Shown here: piece by piece, positions 25,627 to 34,328 of the stretch | Numbering within the stretch: position 1 is the first letter of the stretch | Layout: the number at the start of each line of letters is the position of its first letter | Source of the DNA: Firmicutes bacterium CAG:646 | GTDB taxonomy: Bacteria; Bacillota; Clostridia; Lachnospirales; Lachnospiraceae | Direction of reading: 5' to 3' | NCBI GenBank assembly: GCA_000432335.1 | Contig: HF995366.1 | Location: 19,203-83,202, forward strand | Length of the DNA: 64,000 nucleotides | Program-made: the position numbers and the translations under genes | Notes under the pieces: model-generated | Told to the model about the DNA's origin: nothing | What the model saw: the letters and a program-made list of their open reading frames with translations, nothing else | Databases searched by the model: none

Positions 25627-26858
25627 ATCTTCCATCCTCCTGTATAATCTCTGTAAACCTCAAGATATTCCTTTAACAATTCTTCTGCCAGAGAATAGGA
25701 ATTTACTAATGGATGCACCATGAGAGCCTCTACGGCTTTTCCAGTATTCTGCTCTACTATAGCCTGAGCAGCCATTCTCTCATAATATTTTACTGTACAA
25801 ATCAGTTGCTTTGCGCTTTCTGGTAATATATATGGACCAGATTTAGGTGCCGCTCCTTTTTTTGAAATATGACAAGATACCTCTATCACATCTGTATCTT
25901 CCAACCAATCCACCGTTCCCTGGTTCGGCATGCAGAGGATCATCTCTCCTTCTTCCCCTGTAATTTTTGCCCGCATAAGCGCCAGAGCAACTCCTGCATA
26001 TCCCCCTTCATCTTTTGTCTTCAAATCAAATTTCGGAATACAAATATTATCTCGAGATACAGAAGTTTCTCCCTCCATATAATTACTCTCACGCATATAG
26101 ATATACTTGCTATATATTTCCAACATTTTATCAAAATCTGTTTTGGCATTGTATTTACTTAATTCCTGCAACATATTGTCATTAATCTTTTTAATTCTCT
26201 CGCCTCTTGTTTCTCCTGTCCTTTTTATATTCTCAAGTGCCTTTTCTCTATAATAAAAATAATACAAGTATTCGTTAAGCATACATCCCATATGCTGTGC
26301 TAATTTGGGTTCAAAATATCGCATATCTGTCTGTTCATAAAGTCTGGGATTTTTTAATATTTCTGAAAGTATCTCTGCATTATCTTTTTTTACACTGGTA
26401 AAATATGATAAATGATTCAAACCTATAAGATGCACTTGAAAATCCGAAGCTTCTGCTTTGTATAATCCTGCAACCTGACGCAAAAAACCAGACGGAGCAT
26501 CACAAATTCCATACACAAAAGAATATCCCTGATCTCTTAATGCCTGAGTCACAAGCCCCGCGGGATTCGTAAAATTGAACACCATAACATTAGGATTAGC
26601 ATATCTGCGAATCAATTCACAATAATGCAACAAGATAGGAATCGAACGCAATGCCATTGCAAATCCTCCTACTCCAGTTGTTTCCTGACCTATGACTCCA
26701 TGCTTTAAAGCCACCCTCTCGTCTATAATACGGCTCTCTTCTTTTCCAGCACGAATAGTAGTAATGATAAAATCTGCCTTTCCTACAGCTTCTTTTTCAT
26801 CTGTCGTACATATATATTTTACAAAAGGTGCCATACGAGCAAAAATTTCTCTTACCAT
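25623..26858 (-). pseudogene. GH4-family glycosidase lacking its NAD-binding N-terminus
   Basis: 411 residues of a glycoside hydrolase family 4 protein (NAD+ and Mn2+ dependent alpha/beta-glycosidases). Conserved parts are present: DERVALKHGVIGQETTGVGG, NFTNPAGLVT, C119 in GICDAP and H149 in GLNHL, which bind the metal. The family normally begins with about 60 residues forming a Rossmann strand-loop (GGGS motif) that binds NAD+; here these are absent and the frame instead abuts a truncated LacI gene. Without the NAD site the oxidation-elimination chemistry should not work. The remaining frame is open to the end, so the damage may be recent. Confidence 0.75.
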
Positions 26859-27058
26859 AGCTCCAAAAATACAAACTCTCTCTTTATCAAAATAGCTATG
26901 ACCCCGGGATTTTTTTGTTTATACACTGGGATATATGCCAGTTCTCGCACTGCTTCTTCGATTCTTTTTGCTGTTTCTGTTGTCACAATATTTTTTCCAT
27001 GAAAATATCTTGAAACAGTAGCTGGTGATACACCTGCCCTTTTTGCAACTTCTCTCAT
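26852..27058 (-). pseudogene. LacI-family regulator, truncated to its DNA-binding domain
   Basis: Codes for only 68 residues: a LacI helix-turn-helix (MREVAKRAGVSPATVSRYF) and hinge (AVRELAYIPV), then NPGVIAIL, the first strand of the sensor domain, after which it stops. A complete protein would have about 330 residues. The good ribosome site AAAGGAG serves an ATG 11 bases upstream that is out of frame (M-G-Q-P-stop); one extra base there would give the usual MGxTMREVAK start. So the gene seems broken at both ends. It overlaps the GH4 frame by 7 bases, marking the likely deletion joint near 26860-26885. Confidence 0.72.
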
Positions 27059-27159
27059 GGTTGTCCCATTTTATCACTCCTTTGTTTTGTGCATTTTGCA
27101 TTTGTTTTTGCTTTATTTTTAATTTACTTGTATATTTCTACCATTCCTTCTATGCCCTA

Positions 27160-27187
27160 ATTATAAAGCACCTTAAAATTATGTCAA
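27160..27187 (-). promoter_or_regulatory. Promoter of the LacI/GH4/PfkB locus
   Basis: Leftward TTGACA (27187-27182), 16-base spacer, TATAAT (27165-27160), about 90 bases before the LacI start. Confidence 0.82.
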
Positions 27188-27191
27188 TATT

Positions 27192-27241
27192 GTTTCATTT
27201 GTTTCATATTTGTTTCATAAGTTTCATTTATTTTCTTTCAT
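27192..27241. repeat. Direct repeats of GTTTCAT upstream of the LacI-locus promoter
   Basis: GTTTCAT occurs at 27192, 27201, 27212 and 27221, with a partial copy (CTTTCAT) at 27235. Spacings are 9, 11 and 9, so each repeat pair recurs after about two helical turns. They sit directly upstream of the -35 element and could bind a regulator; they are direct rather than palindromic, unlike typical LacI operators. Confidence 0.55.
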
Positions 27242-27248
27242 TTCTAAC

Positions 27249-27284
27249 AAAAAAATAACTGTCGAACCTTAAAATTCGACAGTT
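27249..27284 (-). terminator. Terminator of the NUDIX gene
   Basis: 10-bp stem AACTGTCGAA/TTCGACAGTT (27257-27266 with 27275-27284), 8-base loop, then TATTTTTTT on the leftward strand. Confidence 0.85.
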
Positions 27285-27326
27285 TCTGTTAAATATAAGT
27301 CTATATCTATTAAACTAAAAATTTTA

Positions 27327-27944
27327 TTAATCTCGATGCCCCCCCAAAAACCCAAACGGTTCCTCCTCCTGCAAAAAGTGCATCATCTGATACGCGCAAA
27401 TAAGCGCCACCCGTTCCTCTTTCAGTATTCTCCGAACCTCTTCCCTGTCTGCCAGAATCACCTGTATTTCTTCGCTGTCTTCCTGATACTTTTCACTGAT
27501 CGTACCGGAAGCATAGCCATAGACTGTCGCGCAGGACTCATCCGTCATTCCCACTGTGGTAAAATATGGATTTTCATATATTTCATCTGCCACAATCGGC
27601 TCCAGCGTAAGTCCGGTCTCTTCTTTTAATTCCCGCATTGCTGCCTCATGATAATTTTCTCCCGCATCTACCAGACCTGCCGGAAGCTCATAGACATATC
27701 CCCCTACCGGATACCGATACTGGCGAATCAACACGACCCGATCCCTTTTCTCTCCGTAAAGGCTGTAGATAACTACCCCATCCGGCGTATTTTTTCTTGT
27801 CCGTATCTTCAACTCTTCCTCTGTTTTTGCACGGGAAGCCACATAATAATGCCCTTCCCGTCCCACTTTATTCTCTGTCTCCAAATCATAAAAATTCAAA
27901 AACGGATTCTCTGTAACTTTGATAATATTTTTAATCTTCCCCAT
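27327..27944 (-). CDS. NUDIX hydrolase, ADP-ribose pyrophosphatase type
   Basis: 205-residue NUDIX enzyme. The NUDIX box is complete: G-x5-E-x7-REL-x-EE-x-GL in GLVDAGENYHEAAMRELKEE followed by TGL. The N-terminal strand region (RVVLIRQYRYPVGGYVYELP) matches the ADP-ribose/ADP-sugar pyrophosphatase branch, which hydrolyses ADP-ribose to AMP and ribose 5-phosphate. It lies 24 bases after the ribU stop on the same strand and may be co-transcribed; its own terminator follows. Exact substrate is inferred. Confidence 0.9.
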   Translation of the reverse strand: MGKIKNIIKVTENPFLNFYDLETENKVGREGHYYVASRAKTEEELKIRTRKNTPDGVVIYSLYGEKRDRVVLIRQYRYPVGGYVYELPAGLVDAGENYHEAAMRELKEETGLTLEPIVADEIYENPYFTTVGMTDESCATVYGYASGTISEKYQEDSEEIQVILADREEVRRILKEERVALICAYQMMHFLQEEEPFGFLGGHRD

Positions 27945-27968
27945 GATTGACCTCCCAATTTTTCTTTT

Positions 27969-28598
27969 TTATCCTGCCAAAATCCTTCTGATATGTTTGT
28001 ATAACCCCAGTGTCAGCCCGGACACCAGTATTCCCTTCAACAGATTGAAGGGAAGAACAGAAAACAGGCAAAAGGTAAATAGATCGTCAATCGCAGGAAT
28101 GAGCAGCGCTCCCATATCCACAAAAGCCTCCACCGGCATGCCAAAAGCTTTTCCGTAAGCCGGAAGGAGCAAAAAGGCATTTAATACCGCTGCTGCCACC
28201 GCCATGCAGACCGTTCCTGTCGCCATACCAATCATCGCATATTTTTTGTTTTTTACTCTTCGATAAATCATTCCGGCCGGCACCACAAGCGCACAGCCCA
28301 TCAGAAAGTTTGCTAGCTCCCCAATTCCTGCCGTGACTGTTCCATTCAATACAAAATTCATAAGGATCTTTACCAACTCGATTGCAGCCCCTGCCAGCGG
28401 TCCCATAGCAAAAGCGCCGATCAGCACCGGCACCTCGCTGAAATCCAGCTGATAAAAGGATGGCGCCAGAAAGGGCAGTGGAAATTCCACCAACATCAGT
28501 ACTGCCGCCACTGCAGACAGCATGGCAATCTGTACCAGCATTTTCACATTGGTGTTCTTGTTTACTCCTGTTCTTCTTACTGCATTTGTTGTGTTCAT
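27969..28598 (-). CDS. ribU: Riboflavin ECF transporter substrate-binding subunit RibU
   Basis: 209-residue membrane protein with six helices that binds riboflavin and works with the shared ECF energising module (genes elsewhere). Motifs AAVLMLVEFPLPFLAPSFYQ, LDFSEVPVLIGAF and GPLAGAAIELVKIL are typical of RibU. Start at 28598 is 9 bases after AAGGAG; an ATG adjacent to the ribosome site and the long upstream extension through the riboswitch are rejected. The FMN riboswitch and terminator directly upstream independently confirm a flavin role. Confidence 0.95.
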   Translation of the reverse strand: MNTTNAVRRTGVNKNTNVKMLVQIAMLSAVAAVLMLVEFPLPFLAPSFYQLDFSEVPVLIGAFAMGPLAGAAIELVKILMNFVLNGTVTAGIGELANFLMGCALVVPAGMIYRRVKNKKYAMIGMATGTVCMAVAAAVLNAFLLLPAYGKAFGMPVEAFVDMGALLIPAIDDLFTFCLFSVLPFNLLKGILVSGLTLGLYKHIRRILAG

Positions 28599-28644
28599 AT
28601 CATCCATCTCCTTTTCATTTTCGAAAAAGGAAATTCCCGGAAAT

Positions 28645-28676
28645 AAAAAAACCAGAGGAACTGACCATCCCTCCGG
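28645..28676 (-). terminator. Expression-platform terminator of the FMN riboswitch
   Basis: 7-bp stem CCGGAGG/CCTCTGG (28670-28676 with 28652-28658, one G-U) followed by TTTTTTT on the leftward transcript. It lies between the FMN aptamer and ribU, so FMN binding should promote termination. Confidence 0.78.
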
Positions 28677-28744
28677 GTGAAACAGGAGCTGACACGCAAC
28701 GCGCAGCCTTATGAAATATATAAGAAATATCTCATATCTCCTAT

Positions 28745-28866
28745 CTCTTCTTCTCTCATCCAGACTATACTGTCGGTACCGGAATCTCACCGGTTCAGCC
28801 ATGCTGCCATGGGTCGCGGACTTTACCGCCGGTGGGGAATTACGCCCCGCCCCGAAGAATTTTCTT
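28745..28866 (-). ncRNA. FMN riboswitch (RFN element)
   Basis: The leftward strand has the conserved RFN pieces in order: TTCGGGGCGGGG, then TTCCCCACCGGCGGTAAAG, CCGCGACCC, GGCTGAACCGGTGAGATTCC, GGTACCGACAGT and ATAGTCTGGATGAGAGAAG, closing the basal stem. It precedes ribU, a standard location. A downstream terminator provides the OFF switch. Confidence 0.96.
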
Positions 28867-28876
28867 TTCTTCCCCT

Positions 28877-28905
28877 ATCATAACGCAGAGTTCCATGAAG
28901 TTCAA
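28877..28905 (-). promoter_or_regulatory. Promoter of the FMN riboswitch/ribU transcript
   Basis: Leftward TTGAAC (28905-28900), 17-base spacer, TATGAT (28882-28877), just ahead of the aptamer. Confidence 0.78.
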
Positions 28906-29009
28906 TAGAATTTTGATAACTATTTTTTATCATTTCGATAAAATTTATGTATTTTTATTATTATCAGTTCTGTAGTATCCTAAATCCAGAAAAAACGAGG
29001 AGGTCTCTC

Positions 29010-29585
29010 ATGAAAAAGAAAGCAAATCCAAAGATTTTATGGCAATTATTTACTTCGATGTTTTTATTAAGTTCCTGTACTTTCGGAGGGGGATTCGTGA
29101 TCGTCTCGCTCATGAAAAAAAAGTTTGTAGATGAAAAGAAATGGCTGGAGGAAGATGAAATGCTGGATATCACCGCTATCACCCAATCCTCCCCCGGACC
29201 TTTGCCGGTCAATGCCTCCGTGATCATCGGTTATCGCATGGCAGGAATCGCCGGTTCTCTCACCGCCATCGCCGGTACCATCCTGCCCCCCATGATCATC
29301 ATATCTCTGATCAGCCTGTGCTATGAACAGTTCCGCACCAATGAAATTGTGGCGTTAGCTCTTCAGGTAACCCGGGCAGGCGTTGCCGCCGTCATACTGG
29401 ACGTCACTTTGAATCTGGCAGGCAACATCATCAAGCTGCACAACGCTTTTTATCTGGGGATGATGATTCTCTGCTTTATCGCCGTAGTATTTTTCAATGT
29501 AAGCGCTATGGCAGTGATCCTCACCTGCCTGGCAGTAGGGATTGTAAGCGCCGTAATCACCAGTCTCAGAAAGGAGGAAGCATAG
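29010..29585 (+). CDS. Chromate transporter family protein, first half (ChrA-N)
   Basis: 191-residue membrane protein of the CHR family (short, split form in which two adjacent genes each code for one half of ChrA). Conserved FGGGFVIVSLM and TQSSPGPLPVNASV motifs are present, with six hydrophobic segments. The start at 29010 follows GAGGAGG. The second half begins 1 base after its stop. Characterised members export chromate; in gut Firmicutes the natural anion may be different. A LysR regulator gene is convergent. Confidence 0.9.
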   Translation: MKKKANPKILWQLFTSMFLLSSCTFGGGFVIVSLMKKKFVDEKKWLEEDEMLDITAITQSSPGPLPVNASVIIGYRMAGIAGSLTAIAGTILPPMIIISLISLCYEQFRTNEIVALALQVTRAGVAAVILDVTLNLAGNIIKLHNAFYLGMMILCFIAVVFFNVSAMAVILTCLAVGIVSAVITSLRKEEA

Positions 29586-29586
29586 G

Positions 29587-30141
29587 ATGATCTGGAAATT
29601 ATTTTTTGCCTTTATTCAGGTAGGACTCTTCAGCGTAGGCGGAGGCTACGCAGCCATCCCCCTGATTCAGGAACAGATTGTAAATATTCATCATCTGATG
29701 ACACTGGAAGAATTCAGTGATCTGATCACCATTGCCGAAATGACGCCCGGACCGATTTCTATCAATTCTTCTACCTTTGTAGGAATGCGTCTGGCTGGAA
29801 TCCCCGGTGTTTTACTCTGTACTCTGGGCTGTATCCTTCCTTCTTTTATCATCTGCCTTACACTGGCACATTTTTACTATAAATACAGAAATTTTTCCGG
29901 CATCCAGAAAGTACTCGCTGCCCTTCGCCCGGCTGTCGTTGCACTCATCGCTTCCGCCGGTCTTTCCATCCTCACCGTAGCAGTTTTCCAAAATGGTGTA
30001 ATTTCCCTGGAAAATATTCGTTATATCGAGGTTATACTTTTCGCCGTAAGTCTGTATTTACTTCGCCGACATAAAGTGAATCCCATTCTGATCATTCTGG
30101 GAAATGGTGTCGTGGGAACTATTCTTTATCTGCTCTTCTAA
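29587..30141 (+). CDS. Chromate transporter family protein, second half (ChrA-C)
   Basis: 184 residues, paralogous to the preceding gene and forming the second half of the split transporter. Family motifs are VGGGYAAIPLIQEQ and EMTPGPISINSSTFVG. GGAGGAAG lies upstream inside the end of the first gene. Its last 84 bases overlap, on the opposite strand, the 3' end of the LysR gene, so the two messages are antisense there. Confidence 0.9.
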   Translation: MIWKLFFAFIQVGLFSVGGGYAAIPLIQEQIVNIHHLMTLEEFSDLITIAEMTPGPISINSSTFVGMRLAGIPGVLLCTLGCILPSFIICLTLAHFYYKYRNFSGIQKVLAALRPAVVALIASAGLSILTVAVFQNGVISLENIRYIEVILFAVSLYLLRRHKVNPILIILGNGVVGTILYLLF

Positions 30142-30999
30142 AAGTTCAAGGAAAATCTGCATAACAGGAGAAAGAAATTTATTTTTATGATAAATCAGCC
30201 GGATGGTTCTCTTAAACTCCCTCTGTTCCAGAGGGAGCGCCACCAGCTTTCCCTCCTTCAACTCCTGCTCCACCATCATTTTTGACAAAATAGCATAGCC
30301 TTCTGTATAGAGAAGCGCCTGTTTCATGGTTTCCGTATTACTACAGGAATATATGGGAACCATTTTTATTCCCGACTCCACGAGATACTGTTCCAGCTGA
30401 TTTCGGGCGCTGCTGCCCCCTTCTCTGGATATAAACGGATACTTTTCCAGATCCTGTATCGTAATGTTTCCCTTCTGCGCCAGAGGATGTCCGCTGCGGG
30501 AAGCGATTACCAGTTCATCTTCCATCATATCCCGCACCACCAGATCGCTGCTGTTCACAGTTCCCTCCACCAGCGCCATATCCAAAGCATATTCTTCCAC
30601 CATATGTTCAATGGTACTGGTGTTATCCACCGTTGCCTCATACGTTATTTCTTCCGAATACTCCCCCAACTTCTTGAGAAGCGGCGGAAGAAGCCGGGTA
30701 CCCACACTTACCGACGCTCCGATCCGAATATGCTGCTTTTGCCCCTCCTGATATATTTCCGATTCCATCTGGTGAAACGTTTCCAGAACCCGAAGGGCGT
30801 GAATCCGCATTTTCTCCCCTGCCGCTGTGAGATAGAGCCGCTGACGGATTCTTTCAAACAGCCTCACCTGATAATATTTTTCCAATTCACTGATTCCCTT
30901 TGAAACTGCCGGTTGGGACAGATTCAGTTTTTTTGCCGCCCCATGGGTAGTCTTTTCCTGGCATACCGCCACAAAAATTTCCAGATGATGTAAAGTCAT
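30058..30999 (-). CDS. LysR-family transcriptional regulator
   Basis: 313 residues: winged helix-turn-helix at 1-60 (HGAAKKLNLSQPAVSKGISE) and a two-lobed LysR substrate domain (about 88-295) with IRIGASVSVGTRLLPPLL and YPFISREGGSSARNQLEQYL. It has the CysB/CbL-like EGGSSAR loop that often binds an anion or small acid. The C-terminus runs into the end of the split chrA gene on the other strand, so it likely regulates that transporter, or the broken membrane-protein gene upstream at 31139. The natural ligand is unknown. Confidence 0.92.
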   Translation of the reverse strand: MTLHHLEIFVAVCQEKTTHGAAKKLNLSQPAVSKGISELEKYYQVRLFERIRQRLYLTAAGEKMRIHALRVLETFHQMESEIYQEGQKQHIRIGASVSVGTRLLPPLLKKLGEYSEEITYEATVDNTSTIEHMVEEYALDMALVEGTVNSSDLVVRDMMEDELVIASRSGHPLAQKGNITIQDLEKYPFISREGGSSARNQLEQYLVESGIKMVPIYSCSNTETMKQALLYTEGYAILSKMMVEQELKEGKLVALPLEQREFKRTIRLIYHKNKFLSPVMQIFLELLEEQIKNSSHDTISQNDQNGIHFMSAK

Positions 31000-31040
31000 G
31001 TAATCCTCCTGTTTCCCAATATTTTTTCTCTAAAATAATA

Positions 31041-31070
31041 TTTACAAAACCAGTCTTTATCCCTTATAAT
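31041..31070 (+). promoter_or_regulatory. Promoter of the zinc-ribbon membrane gene at 31139
   Basis: TTTACA (31041-31046), 18-base spacer, TATAAT (31065-31070). The gene begins 69 bases downstream. Confidence 0.78.
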
Positions 31071-31138
31071 CATACCATGATTATAGATTTTTCAGACTGA
31101 AAAAACAACAGTCTGCACAAATGAAAGGGGGATATTCT

Positions 31139-31801
31139 ATGAATTGTCCACATTGCCAAAATCCCGTAGATGACAATACTGTTTTTTGTCCTGTCTGCGG
31201 TCAGTCAGTACAGTCTGCTCCTACGCAGAACACTTACGAACAGCAGCAGTCCTAAACCGCTCCTGACGGCTCCTATCAGCAGAATGGAGCAAACTTTGGG
31301 GACATTCCTCAGGGAAATTATCAGTACCAGAATCCGCAAACGCCGTATCAGCCGCAGCAGTTTCCTATGAAATGGTTCAAATTTATCATTTATTTCCAGT
31401 TATTTTTGACCATGGTTACTTGCGTGATCAATGCCATCACTTATTTTAGCGGGCTTCATTACGGCGGCACCATGGATGCCGCTATGGTATACGCTTACTA
31501 CGGCACTGGACTTAAAATCATAGATATCTTCTTTGCCCTTGTTTATATCGGCATCGGCGTATTGGCATTTTTTGTCCGTCAAAAACTGGCGCACTTTAAG
31601 AAAAAGGCTCCCACATGGTACATCGGTCTTCTGGTCTGCTCGCTGGCAGCCAATCTTGTTTATCTGATTCTTGTTTCGATTCTGACTGGTATCTTCCTTC
31701 TGGATGCCAGCACGATTGGAAGCATCATTGGAAATGTAATCATGATCGTAGTGAACTGGATTTATTTCCAGAAACGTACAAGTCTTTTCATAAATGACTG
31801 A
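31139..31801 (+). pseudogene. Zinc-ribbon membrane protein broken by a nonsense codon
   Basis: A reading frame with good ribosome site (AAAGGGGG) starts at 31139 with a zinc ribbon MNCPHCQNPVDDNTVFCPVC and a Gln-rich linker, meets an in-frame TAA at 31253-31255, then continues without further stops through a Gln/Tyr/Pro-rich linker to a four-helix membrane part ending at 31801. The context CAG CAG TCC TAA ACC strongly suggests a Gln codon CAA changed by C to T. Read through, the protein would be about 220 residues, a common Clostridial zinc-ribbon/DUF-type layout. The second half could still be made from an internal ATG at 31367, but no clear ribosome site precedes it. Confidence 0.75.
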
Positions 31802-31806
31802 TTCCC

Positions 31807-31842
31807 AAAACAGAGCTGCCGCAAATGCGGCAGCTCTGTTTT
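31807..31842. terminator. Bidirectional terminator before tex
   Basis: 16-bp perfect stem (31807-31822 with 31827-31842) with loop AAAT, flanked by A4 and T5, giving U-runs in both directions. It terminates the zinc-ribbon gene from the left and tex from the right. Confidence 0.95.
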
Positions 31843-33989
31843 TACTGAATCCCTCTCATGGACAGTCCAATTCTCTTTTTATTCAGATCTACGCTGATCA
31901 CACGCACATCTACCACATCCCCCACGCTTACAACTTCCAACGGATGTTTGATGAATTTGTCACTGATCTGAGAAATATGTACCAGACCATCCTGGTGCAC
32001 TCCAATATCTACGAACGCTCCAAAGTCAATTACATTTCTTACAGTCCCCTTCAGAACCATACCTTCCTTCAAATCTTTCATATCCAAAACATCAGACCGC
32101 AGAATCGGTTTTGGCATATCTTCTCTGGGATCTCTTCCCGGGCGCCCCAGTTCTTTCACAATATCGTGAAGAGTAATCTCGCCGATTCCCAGTTCCTTCG
32201 CCGTTTTTTCATAGTCTTTAATAAAGATCGCTTTGTGTCCGTTTTCAAAATAATCCTTCACTGTAAATCCCTGCTGGGCAAATAATTTTTCCACTGCATC
32301 GTAACTTTCCGGATGAACGCTGGTGGCATCCAGTGGATTTTTACCTCCCAGAATCCGCATAAAGCCCGCGCACTGCTCGAAGGCTTTCGGTCCCAGTTTC
32401 GCCACCTTCAAAAGCTCCCGACGATTGGAAAATCTTCCATTTTCTTCCCGGTAAGCCACGATATTTTTCGCAATAGCTTTGCTGATACCGGAAATATATT
32501 CCAACAGAGAAGCGGATGCAGTGTTCAGATCCACACCGACCTTATTTACGCTGTCCTCCACTACGCCGTTTAACGCCTCACCCAGTTTTTTCTGGTTCAT
32601 ATCATGCTGATACTGTCCTACACCGATCGCTTTCGGATCGATCTTTACCAGCTCCGCCAGTGGGTCCTGCAATCTTCTTGCAATAGAAGCCGCACTTCTT
32701 TGTCCCACATCAAAGTTTGGAAATTCCTCTGTTGCCAGTTTACTTGCGGAATATACGGAAGCGCCTGCCTCATTTGTGATCACATACTGTACTTTTTCTG
32801 GAATTTCTTTCAGAAGTTCCACGATAATCTGCTCAGATTCTCTGGAAGCTGTTCCATTTCCCACAGATATCAATTCAATATGATACTTTGTGATCAATTT
32901 TTTCAGTGTTTCCTTTGCCGCCTTGATCTTAGCCTCCGTAGTGGGCGCTGTAGGATAAATAACCGTAGTATCCAGCACCTTTCCTGTCTCGTCCACTACA
33001 GCCAGTTTGCATCCTGTACGAAAAGCAGGGTCCCAGCCCAATACTACTTTTCCTACGATAGGCGGCTGCATCAGAAGCTGTTCCAGATTCTTGCCAAATA
33101 CTTTGATAGCCCCATCTTCCGCTTTTTCTGTAAGATCACTGCGTATTTCCCGCTCAATCGCCGGAGCGATCAGACGCTTGTAGCTGTCCTCCACTGCCGC
33201 TTCCAGAATTGGGCTGGTATTCGGATTTTCTTTTTTAATCACCTGACGCTTCAACCATTTTAAAATCTCCTCTTCTGGAGCGTTGATCTTCACCGTGAGG
33301 ATTTTTTCTTTTTCTCCTCTATTTAACGCCAATACTCGGTGCCCTGCAATCTTCGATACCGGCTCTTCAAAATCATAGTACATCTCATATACAGATTCTT
33401 CTCCCTCTTTCTTTGCTGAGGAAGCCAGTGTTCCGCTCTTCACCGTCATTTTACGGATATAGATTCTGTAATCTGCCTCATCTGAAATAGCTTCTGCCAG
33501 AATATCCTGCGCGCCTGCCAAAGCCTCTTTGACATCTGCCACACCCTTCTCTTCGGAAACAAATGGTTCTGCTTCGATTTCCAGCGGCTGCTCTGTCATC
33601 TGCAGCAAAATAATATTTGCCAATGGCTCCAATCCTTTTTCTTTTGCCACTGTCGCTCTGGTACGGCGTTTCGGACGATACGGGCGATACAGATCCTCTA
33701 CAACTACCAATGTCTGGGCAGCCAGAATCGCATTTTTCAATTCTTCTGTCAATTTTCCCTGCTCTTCGATACTGGAAAGCACCTGCGCTTTTTTATCTTC
33801 CAGATTTCTCAGATACAGAAGTCTTTCATGAAGATTTCTCAATACCTCATCATTCAAAGAACCGGTTGCTTCTTTTCTGTATCGGGAAATAAAGGGAATC
33901 GTATTCCCTTCATCTATCAATTTAACAGCAGCTTCTACCTGCCACCGCTGTACTTGCAATTCATCAGTTAAAGCCTGAATAATATCCAT
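31842..33989 (-). CDS. tex: Tex-family RNA-binding transcription factor
   Basis: 715-residue Tex protein, a conserved cytoplasmic nucleic-acid binding factor. In order: N-terminal helical Tex domain, YqgF-like RNase H fold (GWDPAFRTGCKLAVVDETGK near 330), helix-hairpin-helix motifs (SALLEYISGI-like SASLLEYISGISKAIAKNI), and a C-terminal S1 RNA-binding domain (GTVRNVIDFGAFVDIGVHQD, about 640-715). Length is close to the usual 720-770. AAAGGAG lies upstream of the ATG at 33989. The stop codon sits at the edge of its terminator stem. Confidence 0.95.
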   Translation of the reverse strand: MDIIQALTDELQVQRWQVEAAVKLIDEGNTIPFISRYRKEATGSLNDEVLRNLHERLLYLRNLEDKKAQVLSSIEEQGKLTEELKNAILAAQTLVVVEDLYRPYRPKRRTRATVAKEKGLEPLANIILLQMTEQPLEIEAEPFVSEEKGVADVKEALAGAQDILAEAISDEADYRIYIRKMTVKSGTLASSAKKEGEESVYEMYYDFEEPVSKIAGHRVLALNRGEKEKILTVKINAPEEEILKWLKRQVIKKENPNTSPILEAAVEDSYKRLIAPAIEREIRSDLTEKAEDGAIKVFGKNLEQLLMQPPIVGKVVLGWDPAFRTGCKLAVVDETGKVLDTTVIYPTAPTTEAKIKAAKETLKKLITKYHIELISVGNGTASRESEQIIVELLKEIPEKVQYVITNEAGASVYSASKLATEEFPNFDVGQRSAASIARRLQDPLAELVKIDPKAIGVGQYQHDMNQKKLGEALNGVVEDSVNKVGVDLNTASASLLEYISGISKAIAKNIVAYREENGRFSNRRELLKVAKLGPKAFEQCAGFMRILGGKNPLDATSVHPESYDAVEKLFAQQGFTVKDYFENGHKAIFIKDYEKTAKELGIGEITLHDIVKELGRPGRDPREDMPKPILRSDVLDMKDLKEGMVLKGTVRNVIDFGAFVDIGVHQDGLVHISQISDKFIKHPLEVVSVGDVVDVRVISVDLNKKRIGLSMRGIQ

Positions 33990-34089
33990 TTTATCTGTCT
34001 CCTTTCTTTTCCTGTACTACCTTACCAAAAACCTGCTTCTTTTGTCAATAAAAAGAGGCACAAGATCTCTCTTATCGTAACAGTTCATC

Positions 34090-34119
34090 TTGCCACATTT
34101 CCCCGGAATATGCTATACT
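34090..34119 (+). promoter_or_regulatory. Promoter of the structured leader/DUF4190 gene
   Basis: TTGCCA (34090-34095), 18-base spacer, extended -10 TGC-TATACT (TATACT 34114-34119). Predicted start near 34126 gives a leader of about 225 bases. Confidence 0.78.
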
Positions 34120-34162
34120 ATGTCATAATTAAGTTGATACCTTTATGACCCGTCCCAATATG

Positions 34163-34328
34163 CGAATAAAAGTGGGGCGCATGCCCCACGATATTCGAAT
34201 TTGGGGCAGAATTGTGGAAGTGCGAAGCACGAAACAATTCGTCAGGCATCTTTTGATTTTAATATCATTAAAATGCAACGATCGAAAAGTCATAAACCAC
34301 TTAGTGCCTGCACTTATGTGGTGTTATG
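34163..34328 (+). ncRNA. Structured leader with four hairpins
   Basis: Four hairpins follow one another. H1 34163-34197 is a two-tier stem (CGAATA/TATTCG around GTGGGGC/GCCCCAC, loop GCAT). H2 34209-34240 is GAATTGT/ACAATTC around GTGC/GCAC. H3 34256-34274 is ATTTTAAT/ATTAAAAT. H4 34291-34328 has three tiers (CATAA/TTATG, ACCAC/GTGGT, AGTGC/GCACT). No U-run follows any of them, and the ribosome site (34343-34347) is free. I recognise no riboswitch family. It could be a cis-regulatory RNA, a small RNA or a REP-like insertion. Confidence 0.6.

Noticed and set aside
27192..27241. A small CRISPR-like or microsatellite array.
   Set aside because: Repeats are 7 bases with 2-4 base gaps and sit at a promoter; better read as regulator binding sites.
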